Notes: generated from the letters alone by a model not told the origin. 64,000 nt of DNA from Allorhizobium borbori (GCF_014196535.1 NZ_JACIDU010000017.1:1-64000), one strand, 5' to 3'. Counted from the stretch's first letter, positions 1 through 8,049 are shown. Translations and numbers: made by a program.

Positions 1-495
1 GTCGCGGGCACGCCCCAACCACCCGACTGCCATTCCCGTCGCACATGGACCGAACCGCTCTTGGCGGTGCTACCGGAACGGCATCCGCTCGCCAAGCGGT
101 CAGCCGTCACATGGCCCGATTTGGCAGGCGAGACGTTCCTTGTCCGGCATGGCGGCACTGGACCGCAGGTTCATAGCCATATCGTGCTACGCCATGCCGA
201 GCGCTGGCCTGCGCCGTCGATCCTGCGCTTCGACGTGGGGCGTGGCACCCTTTTGTCTTTGGTCGGACAGGGCTTTGGCATCACCATCGTCGGCGCGGCC
301 ACGGCGCTGTTGCCGACAAACGGCATTGTCTTTTTGCCCTTCACCGACGAGCCGGAGCCGGTCGCCTTCTCGGCTGTCTGGTCGCCGTCCAATCGCAGCG
401 CGGCGCTTCGCAACCTGCTCAGCCTCGCCAACGACATGGGCCGGAAGGTCTGCACGGACTACCGTTCGATACTACCACGGATAGCGAAGGCGTGA
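1..495 (+). CDS. LysR-family transcriptional regulator, C-terminal part (5' end outside window)
   Basis: The reading frame is open from base 1, so only the C-terminal effector-binding half of a LysR-type regulator is present, about 164 residues. The text from LLAVLPERHPLA through a glycine-rich GQGFGITIVGAA stretch to PVAFSAVWSP is typical of the second lobe of the periplasmic-binding-like domain. The N-terminal winged helix that would bind DNA lies upstream. Its stop codon overlaps the start of a short frame that resembles the end of an ICE relaxase. It lies inside the conjugative element, so a role in controlling cargo or transfer genes is possible, but the target cannot be read here. Confidence 0.8.
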   Translation, partial: VAGTPQPPDCHSRRTWTEPLLAVLPERHPLAKRSAVTWPDLAGETFLVRHGGTGPQVHSHIVLRHAERWPAPSILRFDVGRGTLLSLVGQGFGITIVGAATALLPTNGIVFLPFTDEPEPVAFSAVWSPSNRSAALRNLLSLANDMGRKVCTDYRSILPRIAKA

Positions 496-632
496 GCGAC
501 AAGTCCAACGGCACCGTACAATTATCCAGCAGCCAGTTCGCTGTGGTTGAAAAGAGCCATAAATGCACCCTTGTCCCGTGGCGGCCGGTCATCAACCGCC
601 AGCTCAGCAGCGAGGTCTGCGCGGGCAGATAG
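492..632 (+). pseudogene. Remnant of the C-terminus of a DUF3363-type (RlxS/VirD2-like) relaxase
   Basis: A 46-codon frame beginning at a GTG that overlaps the LysR stop encodes QFAVVEKSHKCTLVPWRPV followed by INRQLSSEV. This resembles the last conserved block (F-A-x-x-E...LVPW-P) of relaxases in Tn4371-like conjugative elements, which normally lie just upstream of virD4/traG. The glycine- and arginine-rich tail that usually follows is replaced by a stop. I read it as a broken relaxase end left when LysR and other cargo entered the relaxase-virD4 joint. The rest of the relaxase is not in this window. The match is from memory of the family and is short, so it is tentative. Confidence 0.45.
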
Positions 633-740
633 GACCGGCGCTATAGGATCAATGCTCTATTCGACCTTCCTCTCAAAAGCGTTATCTGACCATCGTTGCG
701 TAGCGAACCGAAGTGTTTGCGGAAGCACAGTCCGGGACTG

Positions 741-2003
741 TTACTGCCATCGCCGGAAAGCGACACTTGCATTAACACCGCCAAAGCCGAATCCGTTGGA
801 AATGGCATGTTCCATGAGAATGGGCCGCGCAGATTGGCGAACGAGGTCGATACCAGCGGCAACAGGATCGGGGGTTTCTAAATTTCTCGTTGGGGGAGCA
901 ATTTGATCGCGCAAAGCGAGCACCGTGAAGATTGCCTCAATACCGCCTGCGGCACCAAGTAGGTGCCCCGTAGCCGATTTCGTGGCGCTTACGACCACAT
1001 CATGATTGCCGAACACGGATTGTATCGCGGCAATTTCTCCTCGATCTCCTACGGGGGTGGAGGTGGAATGTGCGTTCAAATGTTGAATATCGATTGGTTT
1101 CAACCCAGCACTGTGGAGTGCAATTCCCATCGCACGGGCCGCGCCTCGGCCGTCATCTGGACCGGCAGTCATATGATGTGCATCGGCGCTTGTGCCGTAT
1201 CCCACCAATTCCGCTATGGGCTTGGCACCCCGAGCGAGGGCATGTTCTAATTCCTCTATGACGATCAGACCCGCCCCTTCAGACATTACGAAACCATCGC
1301 GCCCGGTGTCGAACGGCCTCGACGCCAGTTCCGGGGTAGTATTGTAGCCGGTGGATAGTGCTCGCGCGGCAGCAAATGCCCCAAGACTAACCTTATCAAT
1401 GCATGCTTCTGCCCCGCCGCACAGAGCGATGTCGGCCTCGTTAGAGCGTATCAGCCGCGCGGCGTCGCCGATGGCTTGAACGCTGGCAGCGCAGGCGGTT
1501 ACAGGCGTGCCAATAGGACCTGTAAATCCATGCCTGATGGTAACATGTCCTGCCGCGAGATTGGCCAGAAACGATGGCACGGTAAAGGGTGATAGCCTCC
1601 GTGCTCCCCGTGTATCCGTTATACGAACTGCTGAAGCAATTGCAGGAAATCCGCCTATACCAGAGGCAATAATTGTCGCCGTGCGCTCACGTTCGTAGTC
1701 GCACGTAGGATGCCATCCCGCCGTTTCAAGAGCCTCCATCGCGGCCGCTAGTGCGAACAGAATGAAGCGATCCATTTTTCGTTGATCCTTTGTGTCAACG
1801 ATCACATCGGGATCGAAACCGGCTTCGGAATCTTCAATCAGGCTGGGAACGAGTCCTCCGATTTTCACCGGCAGGTCGCTGGAGATTTCATCGGGCAAAC
1901 TCCTAATTCCTGATTTTCCTTCCAAGAGCCTTTTCCAGCTTGTTTCGGTCCCGGAACCAAGAGGGCCCACCAGACCCATGCCGGTTATAACAATTCGACG
2001 CAT
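741..2003 (-). CDS. Beta-ketoacyl-ACP synthase II-like protein (FabF/KAS II family), ICE cargo
   Basis: This 420-residue protein is a complete KAS II-type condensing enzyme, which joins malonyl-ACP to an acyl-ACP with loss of CO2. The N-terminal MRRIVITGMGLVGPLG and the triad are visible: Cys171 in VTACAAS, His312 in NAHSTSTPVGD and His347 in KSATGHLLGAAG, with Lys342. The C-terminal NGFGFGGVNAS is also typical. Length matches FabF (about 413). It begins 4 bases after the hxlR stop, so the two are one unit opposed to the transfer genes. No acyl carrier protein or ketoreductase accompanies it. Possible roles are a bypass of an inhibited housekeeping FabF or modification of a specialised acyl chain (NodE-like); the sequence does not decide. 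Confidence 0.88.
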   Translation of the reverse strand: MRRIVITGMGLVGPLGSGTETSWKRLLEGKSGIRSLPDEISSDLPVKIGGLVPSLIEDSEAGFDPDVIVDTKDQRKMDRFILFALAAAMEALETAGWHPTCDYERERTATIIASGIGGFPAIASAVRITDTRGARRLSPFTVPSFLANLAAGHVTIRHGFTGPIGTPVTACAASVQAIGDAARLIRSNEADIALCGGAEACIDKVSLGAFAAARALSTGYNTTPELASRPFDTGRDGFVMSEGAGLIVIEELEHALARGAKPIAELVGYGTSADAHHMTAGPDDGRGAARAMGIALHSAGLKPIDIQHLNAHSTSTPVGDRGEIAAIQSVFGNHDVVVSATKSATGHLLGAAGGIEAIFTVLALRDQIAPPTRNLETPDPVAAGIDLVRQSARPILMEHAISNGFGFGGVNASVAFRRWQ

Positions 2004-2007
2004 TTGA

Positions 2008-2514
2008 TTATTCCGCTTTTTCTGAGTTTACCCGCTTCACACGGTTTATGACGCGCATCGTTTCTTCCGTCGCCGCTGGGCCTGCTAGAAGAACCGTGTT
2101 TTCAGGAGTGATTTTTTCTCCAGTATCCGCATCGACTATGATGGCGTTTCGTTCCCTACCGGTTTCCCTGTCGCCAAGGCGCATGGCTATTTCATTGGGC
2201 GCAAGATTCCGGTTTCCCCATGCGAACAGGGCGATTGCTACCGGATAGAAATCTCGCCCCTTGTCGGTAAGGACGTATTCAAATCGAGGCGGATGATCAT
2301 TGTATCGTTGCCTTTCAAACAACCCTTCGGCTGTGAGATGTTTCAATCGCCTCGCCAAAATGTTCGTGGAAATACCGAGATTCTTCTCGAATTCATCGAA
2401 TTTGCTCAACCCTTGGAAGGCGTCCCGCAGGATCAGGATGCTCCACCAGTCACCGACGCTTTCCAGCGCTCGGGCTGCGGGACATTCGGATGATAGAAAG
2501 CTTGTTCGTTGCAT
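2008..2514 (-). CDS. HxlR-family winged-helix transcriptional regulator
   Basis: A 168-residue protein with an N-terminal HxlR domain (residues about 10-100). A cysteine at residue 11 (SSECPAARA) is followed by GDWWSILILRDAF, then the recognition-helix region GISTNILARRLKHL and the wing YVLTDKGRDF. Such proteins act as dimers and often repress or activate an adjacent enzyme gene in response to electrophiles or metabolites. The C-terminal 60 residues are an extension with no motif I recognise. It lies directly upstream of the fabF-like gene on the same strand with a 4-base gap. An inverted and partly direct repeat sits 9 bases upstream of its start, consistent with autoregulation. Confidence 0.88.
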   Translation of the reverse strand: MQRTSFLSSECPAARALESVGDWWSILILRDAFQGLSKFDEFEKNLGISTNILARRLKHLTAEGLFERQRYNDHPPRFEYVLTDKGRDFYPVAIALFAWGNRNLAPNEIAMRLGDRETGRERNAIIVDADTGEKITPENTVLLAGPAATEETMRVINRVKRVNSEKAE

Positions 2515-2522
2515 GGCACATC

Positions 2523-2546
2523 CATAATGGCGTTACTTCCATTATG
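2523..2546. promoter_or_regulatory. Inverted repeat upstream of hxlR, candidate HxlR operator
   Basis: cataatgg and ccattatg form an 8+8 bp perfect inverted repeat with an 8-base spacer, just upstream of the hxlR start. Read on the minus strand, a GTAAC element precedes each arm, so the site also contains an imperfect direct repeat. That is the usual look of a dimer-binding HxlR operator. Binding itself is inferred. Confidence 0.55.
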
Positions 2547-2663
2547 CAAGTTACCTATGTGACAGCGGCGACATGACGCGAGGGCTATCCGAGGCATCCA
2601 TTGCGGCGATTCGCCCGACCAGTTGAGCAGCGGCGATCACCCGGCCGGATGGCGGTGAATGCA

Positions 2664-2686
2664 ACCCGTCCTATTTGCCGCCGATA
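2664..2686 (+). repeat. Shared 23-bp box, copy 1, upstream of virD4
   Basis: acccgtcctatttgccgccg plus three bases recurs at 6296-6318 with two differences. Copy 1 ends 97 bases before the virD4 start and copy 2 ends 115 bases before trbB. Each heads a block of transfer genes, so a regulator site or conserved leader element is plausible. Confidence 0.5.
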
Positions 2687-2783
2687 GTATCCGGCAGCCC
2701 TCTCGCATCCGCTTTCCTGTTGCCTGTCCCGATTTTGCCTACTCTCTGATCGGCTCCGTCTCTTTTGCCGACTGGAGCCTGCA

Positions 2784-4772
2784 TTGCGCGGAGGCCGAAT
2801 CCTTTGGGGTCAGATCGCCGTAGTCTTCACCATCGTCTTGGTGATGACGTGGGCGGCGACGCAATGGGTAGCGTTTCGTCTCGGCTTCCAGCCCCAGCTT
2901 GGCAATCCGTGGTTCGAGCTGGTTGGCCTGCCGGTCTATTATCCGCCGGCCTTCTTTTGGTGGTGGTTTTCGTTCGACGCCTACGCGCCCGCGATCTTCG
3001 TCGAGGGCGGCATCATCGCCGTATCGGGCGGTTTCCTCGCCATCGCCGCCGCCATCCTCATGTCGATCATCCGGGCACGGGAGGCGCGCAACGTCGCCAC
3101 CTATGGTTCGGCGCGATGGGCAGAGGATAGGGAAATCCGCACCGCCGGCCTGCTCGGTCCCGATGGCGTCCTGCTCGGCCGATACAACCGGGACTACCTG
3201 CGCCATGATGGCCCGGAGCATGTCCTATGCTTCGCCCCGACGCGCAGCGGCAAAGGTGTCGGGCTGGTGGTGCCGACGCTGCTGACATGGTCCGCATCCG
3301 CCATCGTCCACGACATAAAAGGCGAAAACTGGACGCTGACAGCGGGCTTCCGCGCGAAGCATGGCCGCGTGCTGCTGTTCGATCCAACCAACGCCAGATC
3401 GTCGGCCTACAACCCGCTGCTGGAGGTCCGGCAAGGGGAATGGGAAGTCCGCGACGTGCAGAACATCGCGGATATTCTGGTCGATCCCGAAGGCAGCTTG
3501 GACAAAAGGAACCATTGGGAAAAGACCAGTCATTCGCTGCTGGTCGGCGCGATCCTGCATATCCTCTATGCGGAGAAGGACAAGACCTTGGCGGGCGTTG
3601 CCAACTTCCTGTCCGATCCGCGTCGCCCGGTCGAGGCGACCTTGCGCGCCATGATGGATACGCCGCATCTCGGCGAGGCTGGCGTTCATCCCGTCATCGC
3701 GTCGTCGGCCCGCGAGCTGCTGAACAAGAGCGAGAACGAGCGCAGCGGCGTCCTTTCCACAGCCATGTCATTTCTCGGCCTCTACCGCGATCCCGTGGTG
3801 GCGCAGGTGACGGCACGATGCGACTGGCGCATTGCCGATCTGGTCGGCAGCCGCCGGCCCGTCACGCTCTATCTGGTCGTGCCGCCGTCCGACATAAACC
3901 GCACCAAGCCGCTTATCCGCCTGATCCTCAACCAGATCGGCAGGCGGTTGACCGAGGAACTGACCACCTCCGGCAAGCGCCATCGCCTGCTGTTGATGCT
4001 GGACGAGTTTCCGGCGCTCGGCCGGCTCGACTTCTTTGAATCGGCGCTCGCCTTCATGGCGGGGTATGGAATCAAAGGCTTCCTGATCGCGCAGAGCCTC
4101 AACCAGATCGAGCGCGCCTATGGGCCGAACAACGCCATCCTCGACAACTGCCACGTCCGCGTCAGCTTCGCCACGAATGACGAGCGGACGGCCAAGCGGG
4201 TGAGCGACGCGCTTGGCACCGCGACCGAGTTGCGCGATTCCACCAACTACGCCGGCCATCGCCTTGCACCGTGGTTAGGTCACTTGATGGTTTCACGGCA
4301 GGAGACGGCTCGGCCGCTGCTCACGCCGGGCGAGATCATGCAGCTTCCGCCAACCGACGAAATCGTCATGGTCGCGGGCACGCCGCCGATCCGCGCAACC
4401 AAGGCCCGCTATTTCGAGGATGCGCGGTTTCAGGAACGCATCCTGACCCCGCCCGATCTGGTCGCCGCTCCGCTGGCGCCCAGCCCATCCGCCGATGACT
4501 GGTCCGGCCGCGTGGTCGCGGCGGGAAGCCGTTCCGCAACGGTCGCCGCAGATGCGACCGAGGGCGATCCGGCCAACGCCGGCATCCGCCGCGAGCCGGA
4601 ATTGCCCGAGCATGAGGAAATCGTCACCCCGCCGCCATCCCCCGAACAGGAGTTCGACATTCTGGACGACGAGCCGGATGTTGACGCGGCCAAGGCCCGC
4701 ACTATCCGCCAGCGCATGAGGATGGTGGCGCGGCAGGTGGCGATGAACCCCGATGATGGAATCGAGCTTTGA
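2784..4772 (+). CDS. traG: VirD4/TraG-type conjugative coupling protein
   Basis: A 662-residue type IV coupling protein that links the relaxase-DNA complex to the Trb channel at the inner membrane. Two N-terminal membrane segments (about residues 8-28 and 70-95) precede GSARWAE, a hallmark of TraG. Walker A is APTRSGKGVG near residue 150 and Walker B is LLLMLDEFPALG near residue 405. The C-terminal 130 residues are acidic, proline-rich and probably disordered. The start is TTG, chosen because GGAG lies 6 bases upstream and the next residues (RILWGQ) match the family N-terminus. It is followed by a copG-type gene and trbB, the Tn4371-like order. Confidence 0.95.
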   Translation: MRGGRILWGQIAVVFTIVLVMTWAATQWVAFRLGFQPQLGNPWFELVGLPVYYPPAFFWWWFSFDAYAPAIFVEGGIIAVSGGFLAIAAAILMSIIRAREARNVATYGSARWAEDREIRTAGLLGPDGVLLGRYNRDYLRHDGPEHVLCFAPTRSGKGVGLVVPTLLTWSASAIVHDIKGENWTLTAGFRAKHGRVLLFDPTNARSSAYNPLLEVRQGEWEVRDVQNIADILVDPEGSLDKRNHWEKTSHSLLVGAILHILYAEKDKTLAGVANFLSDPRRPVEATLRAMMDTPHLGEAGVHPVIASSARELLNKSENERSGVLSTAMSFLGLYRDPVVAQVTARCDWRIADLVGSRRPVTLYLVVPPSDINRTKPLIRLILNQIGRRLTEELTTSGKRHRLLLMLDEFPALGRLDFFESALAFMAGYGIKGFLIAQSLNQIERAYGPNNAILDNCHVRVSFATNDERTAKRVSDALGTATELRDSTNYAGHRLAPWLGHLMVSRQETARPLLTPGEIMQLPPTDEIVMVAGTPPIRATKARYFEDARFQERILTPPDLVAAPLAPSPSADDWSGRVVAAGSRSATVAADATEGDPANAGIRREPELPEHEEIVTPPPSPEQEFDILDDEPDVDAAKARTIRQRMRMVARQVAMNPDDGIEL

Positions 4773-4782
4773 GGACACGCCT

Positions 4783-5256
4783 ATGACCACACGCACCCGC
4801 CTGAATCTCTATTTCGACCCAGCGCTCATCCCGCAGATCGAGGCGATGGCGCTGCGCCGCTCGGCGGCGCTGCGCCGCAATGTCTCGAAATCCGCCATCG
4901 TGGAGGCGGCGGTCATGTCCTACCTGTCCGGCGATGCCGACGACCAGCTTGAAGCCGCCATGTCTCGCCGCTTGGATAAACTCGGCCGCCAGATCGACAC
5001 GCTCGACCTAGATCTCGCCGTCCTCGGCGAGACGGTCGCGCAGTTCATCCATTTCTGGATGACCATCACGCCGCCGCTTTCAGGAGCCGCGCAATCTGCT
5101 GCCCGCGCGAAAGGTGCGGAACGGTTTGAAGGATTCATGCAGAATCTCGGCCGGCGTCTGGCGACGGGCGACAGGTTCTTGAAGGAGATTACGAGAGATG
5201 TTGGGCCTGAAGAAGGTCTTCCGGGGTTGAACAATCATCCAACGCAGGAGCGCTGA
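4783..5256 (+). CDS. CopG-type ribbon-helix-helix protein of the conjugation module
   Basis: 157 residues. The start used is the ATG 10 bases after the virD4 stop, with GAGG 8 bases upstream; a more upstream ATG inside virD4 lacks this. The N-terminus TRTRLNLYFDPALIPQIEAM followed by KSAIVEAAVMSYL is a ribbon-helix-helix fold that usually binds DNA as a dimer. A gene of this kind regularly lies between traG and trbB in Tn4371-like elements, where it may regulate transfer or aid the relaxosome. After residue 135 its C-terminus differs from the second, displaced copy of the gene end at 6165-6287, so the present tail may have arrived with the hydrolase module. Confidence 0.85.
   Translation: MTTRTRLNLYFDPALIPQIEAMALRRSAALRRNVSKSAIVEAAVMSYLSGDADDQLEAAMSRRLDKLGRQIDTLDLDLAVLGETVAQFIHFWMTITPPLSGAAQSAARAKGAERFEGFMQNLGRRLATGDRFLKEITRDVGPEEGLPGLNNHPTQER
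5139..5187 (+). repeat. 49-bp near-direct repeat, copy 1 (inside copG 3' end)
   Basis: Identical to 6164-6212 at 45 of 49 positions. It encodes QNLGRRLATGDRFLKE in the copG frame. The two copies bracket the hydrolase gene and are 1,025 bp apart, so they look like the footprint of an insertion or homologous exchange. Confidence 0.85.
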
Positions 5257-5332
5257 TGAAGATTATTGCACCGACTATAGTCGCTATGCGCGGCGCTAGG
5301 TTCGCCTACTTCTCTCCGTCAACGCATCAATG

Positions 5333-6097
5333 TTATCTAGAGCTTCCGAATTGCTGAACTACCTCTCCGGTTATCCACGCGCTATCAGGCATCAGATCAA
5401 AGTGATTTCGCCCAGGGCGTTCGAGATACCGTGCTGATGGGAAATGTGCGACGGCGGCGGCTGTTGCATTCCGAAAAAAGCACTTTTCGCCTGCATAAAG
5501 TAAAACTGGCGCAGTGAACGACTCAGAAGCCGCACCCAAGGGCGGCCATTCAGCTTCAGCGGTGCGTAATGCATGAAGTGCGTTGGTGTTGACGCGAGCA
5601 AGACGGGTGGCCATGCCGTCCGGCACATCGAACATTTGCATCCAAACAGCAAGCCAAGCTTGTGCTCCACTGGAAAATGTTTCGGCAACCATATCTGTCG
5701 CCAAATCGACTTCAGAGTGAAGCTCGAACCCCCCAAGAATCAATCCTCGATAAGCCTCTGGATTTTGAACGGCGGCAGCGAGCGCTATTTTTGCGCCGAG
5801 CGAGTATCCCCAGACTAATGGATTTACTAGATCTAGGGTGTTGATTACCGTTTCAATGTCAGAAGCCATTTTGGGCAATGCGTAAGAGGACGAATTCGTG
5901 GGGCATGTGCTTAGCCCGTGCCCGCGAGGTTCGACACATACGACATGAAATTCCTTAGCCAATCCTGAGATGTAGCCAAGTTCTAACCAGTCCTCACAGG
6001 TCATGCTGATGCCAAAGATCAGGACAAGAGGCAGGTTCGTTTCATCACCAAACGTCTCATACCTCACGAGAACGTCGTCATTTTTAACATAGGGCAT
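5333..6097 (-). CDS. Alpha/beta hydrolase, cargo inserted between copG and trbB
   Basis: About 254 residues starting at MPYVKNDDVLVRYETFG; an ATG two codons upstream is equally possible, and the frame is open further upstream but reads through the displaced copG end. The nucleophile elbow is VWGYSLGAK (G-x-S-x-G). The region FGISMTCEDW fits the oxyanion-hole strand, EPRGHGLST follows it, and the catalytic His is in GRNHFDLM. A soluble esterase, lactonase or similar is likely, but the substrate is unknown. It lies opposite to the surrounding transfer genes and has visibly lower GC and more A-runs than trb genes, which suggests separate acquisition. Confidence 0.85.
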   Translation of the reverse strand: MPYVKNDDVLVRYETFGDETNLPLVLIFGISMTCEDWLELGYISGLAKEFHVVCVEPRGHGLSTCPTNSSSYALPKMASDIETVINTLDLVNPLVWGYSLGAKIALAAAVQNPEAYRGLILGGFELHSEVDLATDMVAETFSSGAQAWLAVWMQMFDVPDGMATRLARVNTNALHALRTAEAEWPPLGAASESFTAPVLLYAGEKCFFRNATAAAVAHFPSARYLERPGRNHFDLMPDSAWITGEVVQQFGSSR

Positions 6098-6163
6098 GAC
6101 CATCAATAACGTGCGACAAGCCTGATCGCAACTTCGGTAGCAAAAAGGAGAGGTGGAAAGGCA

Positions 6164-6212
6164 GCAGAATCTCGGCCGGCGTCTGGCGACCGGCGACAGG
6201 TTCCTCAAAGAG
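6164..6212 (+). repeat. 49-bp near-direct repeat, copy 2 (displaced copG end)
   Basis: Second copy of the repeat at 5139-5187, with four substitutions. It starts 66 bases upstream of the hydrolase start and runs into a distinct copG-type C-terminus. Confidence 0.85.
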
Positions 6213-6287
6213 CTGTCGCGCGACCTCGACTCACTTCCCGACGATCCGTTGCCGGACGAATCCGAGAGCAACGGCGATCAAGAATAA
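6165..6287 (+). pseudogene. Displaced 3' end of a copG-type gene
   Basis: Forty codons and a TAA in the copG-like frame. The first 16 residues, QNLGRRLATGDRFLKE, are identical to residues 120-135 of the intact copG product. The tail (LSRDLDSLPDDPLPDESESN and four more residues) is different and acidic. There is no start codon or ribosome site. It probably is the original end of the gene, separated from its 5' part when the hydrolase module entered and supplied a replacement end. Confidence 0.75.
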
Positions 6288-6295
6288 GTATTCGG

Positions 6296-6318
6296 ACCCG
6301 TCCTATTTACCGCCGATG
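6296..6318 (+). repeat. Shared 23-bp box, copy 2, upstream of trbB
   Basis: Matches 2664-2686 at 21 of 23 positions (tatttaccgccgatg against tatttgccgccgata). It is followed by two further gccgccgat-like units up to about 6340. The rest of the space to trbB (6319-6433) shows short GC-rich hairpins but no gene. Confidence 0.5.
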
Positions 6319-6433
6319 GCCGCCGATTGCCGCCGCCGCTTAGATACTTGTTGAACCGGCCCAATTCCGGGCTTTCTTAATCGACCCCGATCCGGGGACC
6401 GCCTGTTGCGCCCCGCCAGAAGCCGGGGCCGAC

Positions 6434-7429
6434 ATGACCACCAACCACCACAGACAGGAAGCGATCCAGCGCGGCGCGCGCATGTTGCGCACCGCGCTCG
6501 GCCCCGCCATTGCCCGGCTGCTCGAAGACCCGGCCGTGGTCGAGGTAATGTTGAACCCGGACGGTCGCCTTTGGGTGGACCGGCTGTCCGAAGGGCTTTC
6601 CGACACGGGCGAACGCCTGTCCGCCGCCGATGGCGAACGCATCGTGCGGCTGGTCGCGCATCATGTCGGCGCAGAGGTTCATGCCCGCAGCCCCCGCGTC
6701 TCGGCAGAGCTGCCCGAGAGCGGGGAACGGTTCGAGGGCCTTTTGCCGCCCGTGGTCGCCGCGCCGGCCTTCGCCATCCGTAAACCTGCCGTCGCGGTGT
6801 TCACGCTCGACGACTATGTGGCCGCCGGCATCATGTCTGCCGATCAGGCGGAAACGCTGCGCGAAGCCGTCGCAGCCCGCGCCAATATCTTGGTGGCGGG
6901 CGGCACTTCCACCGGCAAGACCACGCTCACCAATGCCCTTTTGGCGGAGGTCGCCAAGGGCGCGGATCGTGTCGTCATCATCGAAGACACCCGCGAGCTG
7001 CAATGTGCCGCGCCCAATCTGGTGGCGCTGCGCACCAAGGATGGCGTCGCCAGCCTGTCGGACCTTGTGCGGTCCTCGCTGCGCCTGCGCCCCGACCGCA
7101 TCCCGATTGGGGAGGTGCGCGGATCGGAAGCCCTCGACCTGCTCAAAGCATGGGGCACGGGCCATCCCGGCGGGATCGGCACCATTCACGCCGGCACCGG
7201 CATCGGCGCGCTTCGTCGCCTTGAACAGCTCATCCAAGAGGCTGTCGTCACGGTCCCGCGTGCGCTGATCGCCGAGACTATCGACCTTGTTGCCGTCCTT
7301 TCCGGGCGCGGTTCCGCGCGCCGGCTGGCCGAGCTTGCCCGCGTCGAGGGGCTGGGGCCGGACGGCGACTACCGCATCACGCATCCCATCCCTTCGGCAA
7401 TCCCCACCAGCACAGGAGAATCTTCATGA
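6434..7429 (+). CDS. trbB: TrbB, VirB11-like secretion ATPase
   Basis: 331 residues. A hexameric cytoplasmic ATPase that powers pilus assembly and DNA transfer in the P-type type IV secretion system. Walker A is [14 protein letters not shown] near residue 155, followed by [10 protein letters not shown], the family's Asp-box-like segment, and [11 protein letters not shown], the His box near residue 242. Length fits TrbB (about 320). It heads the long trb block; its stop overlaps the trbC start as ATGA, indicating translational coupling. Confidence 0.96.
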   Translation: MTTNHHRQEAIQRGARMLRTALGPAIARLLEDPAVVEVMLNPDGRLWVDRLSEGLSDTGERLSAADGERIVRLVAHHVGAEVHARSPRVSAELPESGERFEGLLPPVVAAPAFAIRKPAVAVFTLDDYVAAGIMSADQAETLREAVAARANILVAGGTSTGKTTLTNALLAEVAKGADRVVIIEDTRELQCAAPNLVALRTKDGVASLSDLVRSSLRLRPDRIPIGEVRGSEALDLLKAWGTGHPGGIGTIHAGTGIGALRRLEQLIQEAVVTVPRALIAETIDLVAVLSGRGSARRLAELARVEGLGPDGDYRITHPIPSAIPTSTGESS

Positions 7430-7758
7430 TCCGCACCCTTACGCGCGGCTATCGCTTCGCCACGACCGCCGCATCTGCCCTTGCCATCAGCCTCATGCTT
7501 GCCCCGGCCGCCCATGCGTCCGGTTCGTCGATGCCATGGGAACAGCCCTTGCAGCAAATCCTCCAGTCCATCGAGGGGCCGGTCGCCAAGATCATCGCCG
7601 TCATCATCATCATCGTGACGGGCCTGACCCTCGCGTTCGGCGATACCAGCGGCGGCTTCCGTCGCCTGATCCAGATCGTTTTCGGCCTGTCCATCGCGTT
7701 CGCCGCATCGAGCTTCTTCCTGTCTTTCTTCTCGTTCGGCGGCGGGGCGCTCGTTTGA
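7426..7758 (+). CDS. trbC: TrbC, prepilin (VirB2-like)
   Basis: 110 residues with a long N-terminal signal segment ending near APAAHA (about residue 28), then two hydrophobic stretches (IIAVIIIIVTGLTLAF and FGLSIAFAASSFFLSFFSF). This is the layout of the VirB2/TrbC pilin that builds the mating pilus after cleavage and, in RP4, cyclisation. AGGAG lies 7 to 8 bases before the ATG. Its stop overlaps trbD (TGATG). Confidence 0.93.
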   Translation: MIRTLTRGYRFATTAASALAISLMLAPAAHASGSSMPWEQPLQQILQSIEGPVAKIIAVIIIIVTGLTLAFGDTSGGFRRLIQIVFGLSIAFAASSFFLSFFSFGGGALV

Positions 7759-8039
7759 TGGCGGGCGGCCTCGAACTGCTCGACGCGGTGCCGGGCTTCA
7801 CGGTCCCGGTCCACCGGGCGCTGACCGAGCATATTTTGCTCGGCGGCGCACCGCGCTCCATCGCCATCATGAACGGAACGCTGGCCGGAGCCGTGGGCCT
7901 CGGTTTGCGCCTCTGGCTGGTCGGCATCGCCATTTGGGCAATCGGCCATTTCGCAGCCGTATGGGCGGCGAAGCGCGATCCCCAATTCGTCGAGGTCGGG
8001 CGTAGGCATCTGCGCGTCCCCGGCCATCTGGCGGTGTGA
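7758..8039 (+). CDS. trbD: TrbD, VirB3-like inner-membrane protein
   Basis: 93 residues starting at the ATG that overlaps the trbC stop. It begins MAGGLELLDAVPGFTVPVHR, contains GGAPRSIAIMNGTL, and has a paired hydrophobic region (GAVGLGLRLWLVGIAIWAIG) before a short basic tail. VirB3/TrbD proteins anchor next to the VirB4 ATPase, whose gene follows 10 bases downstream. Length and motif fit the family. Confidence 0.93.
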   Translation: MAGGLELLDAVPGFTVPVHRALTEHILLGGAPRSIAIMNGTLAGAVGLGLRLWLVGIAIWAIGHFAAVWAAKRDPQFVEVGRRHLRVPGHLAV

Positions 8040-8049
8040 GGGCGCGGCC

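Noticed and set aside
547-906. 119-codon plus-strand frame after the LysR fragment
   Set aside because: It overlaps the fabF 3' end in antisense and has no motif; only the separate relaxase-like frame at 492-632 resembles a known family.
5257-5332. attC-like recombination site for an integron cassette around the hydrolase
   Set aside because: There is a 12-bp palindrome (cgactatagtcg, 5272-5283), but no paired R and L boxes with the expected core sites, and no counterpart at the NTF2-like insert.
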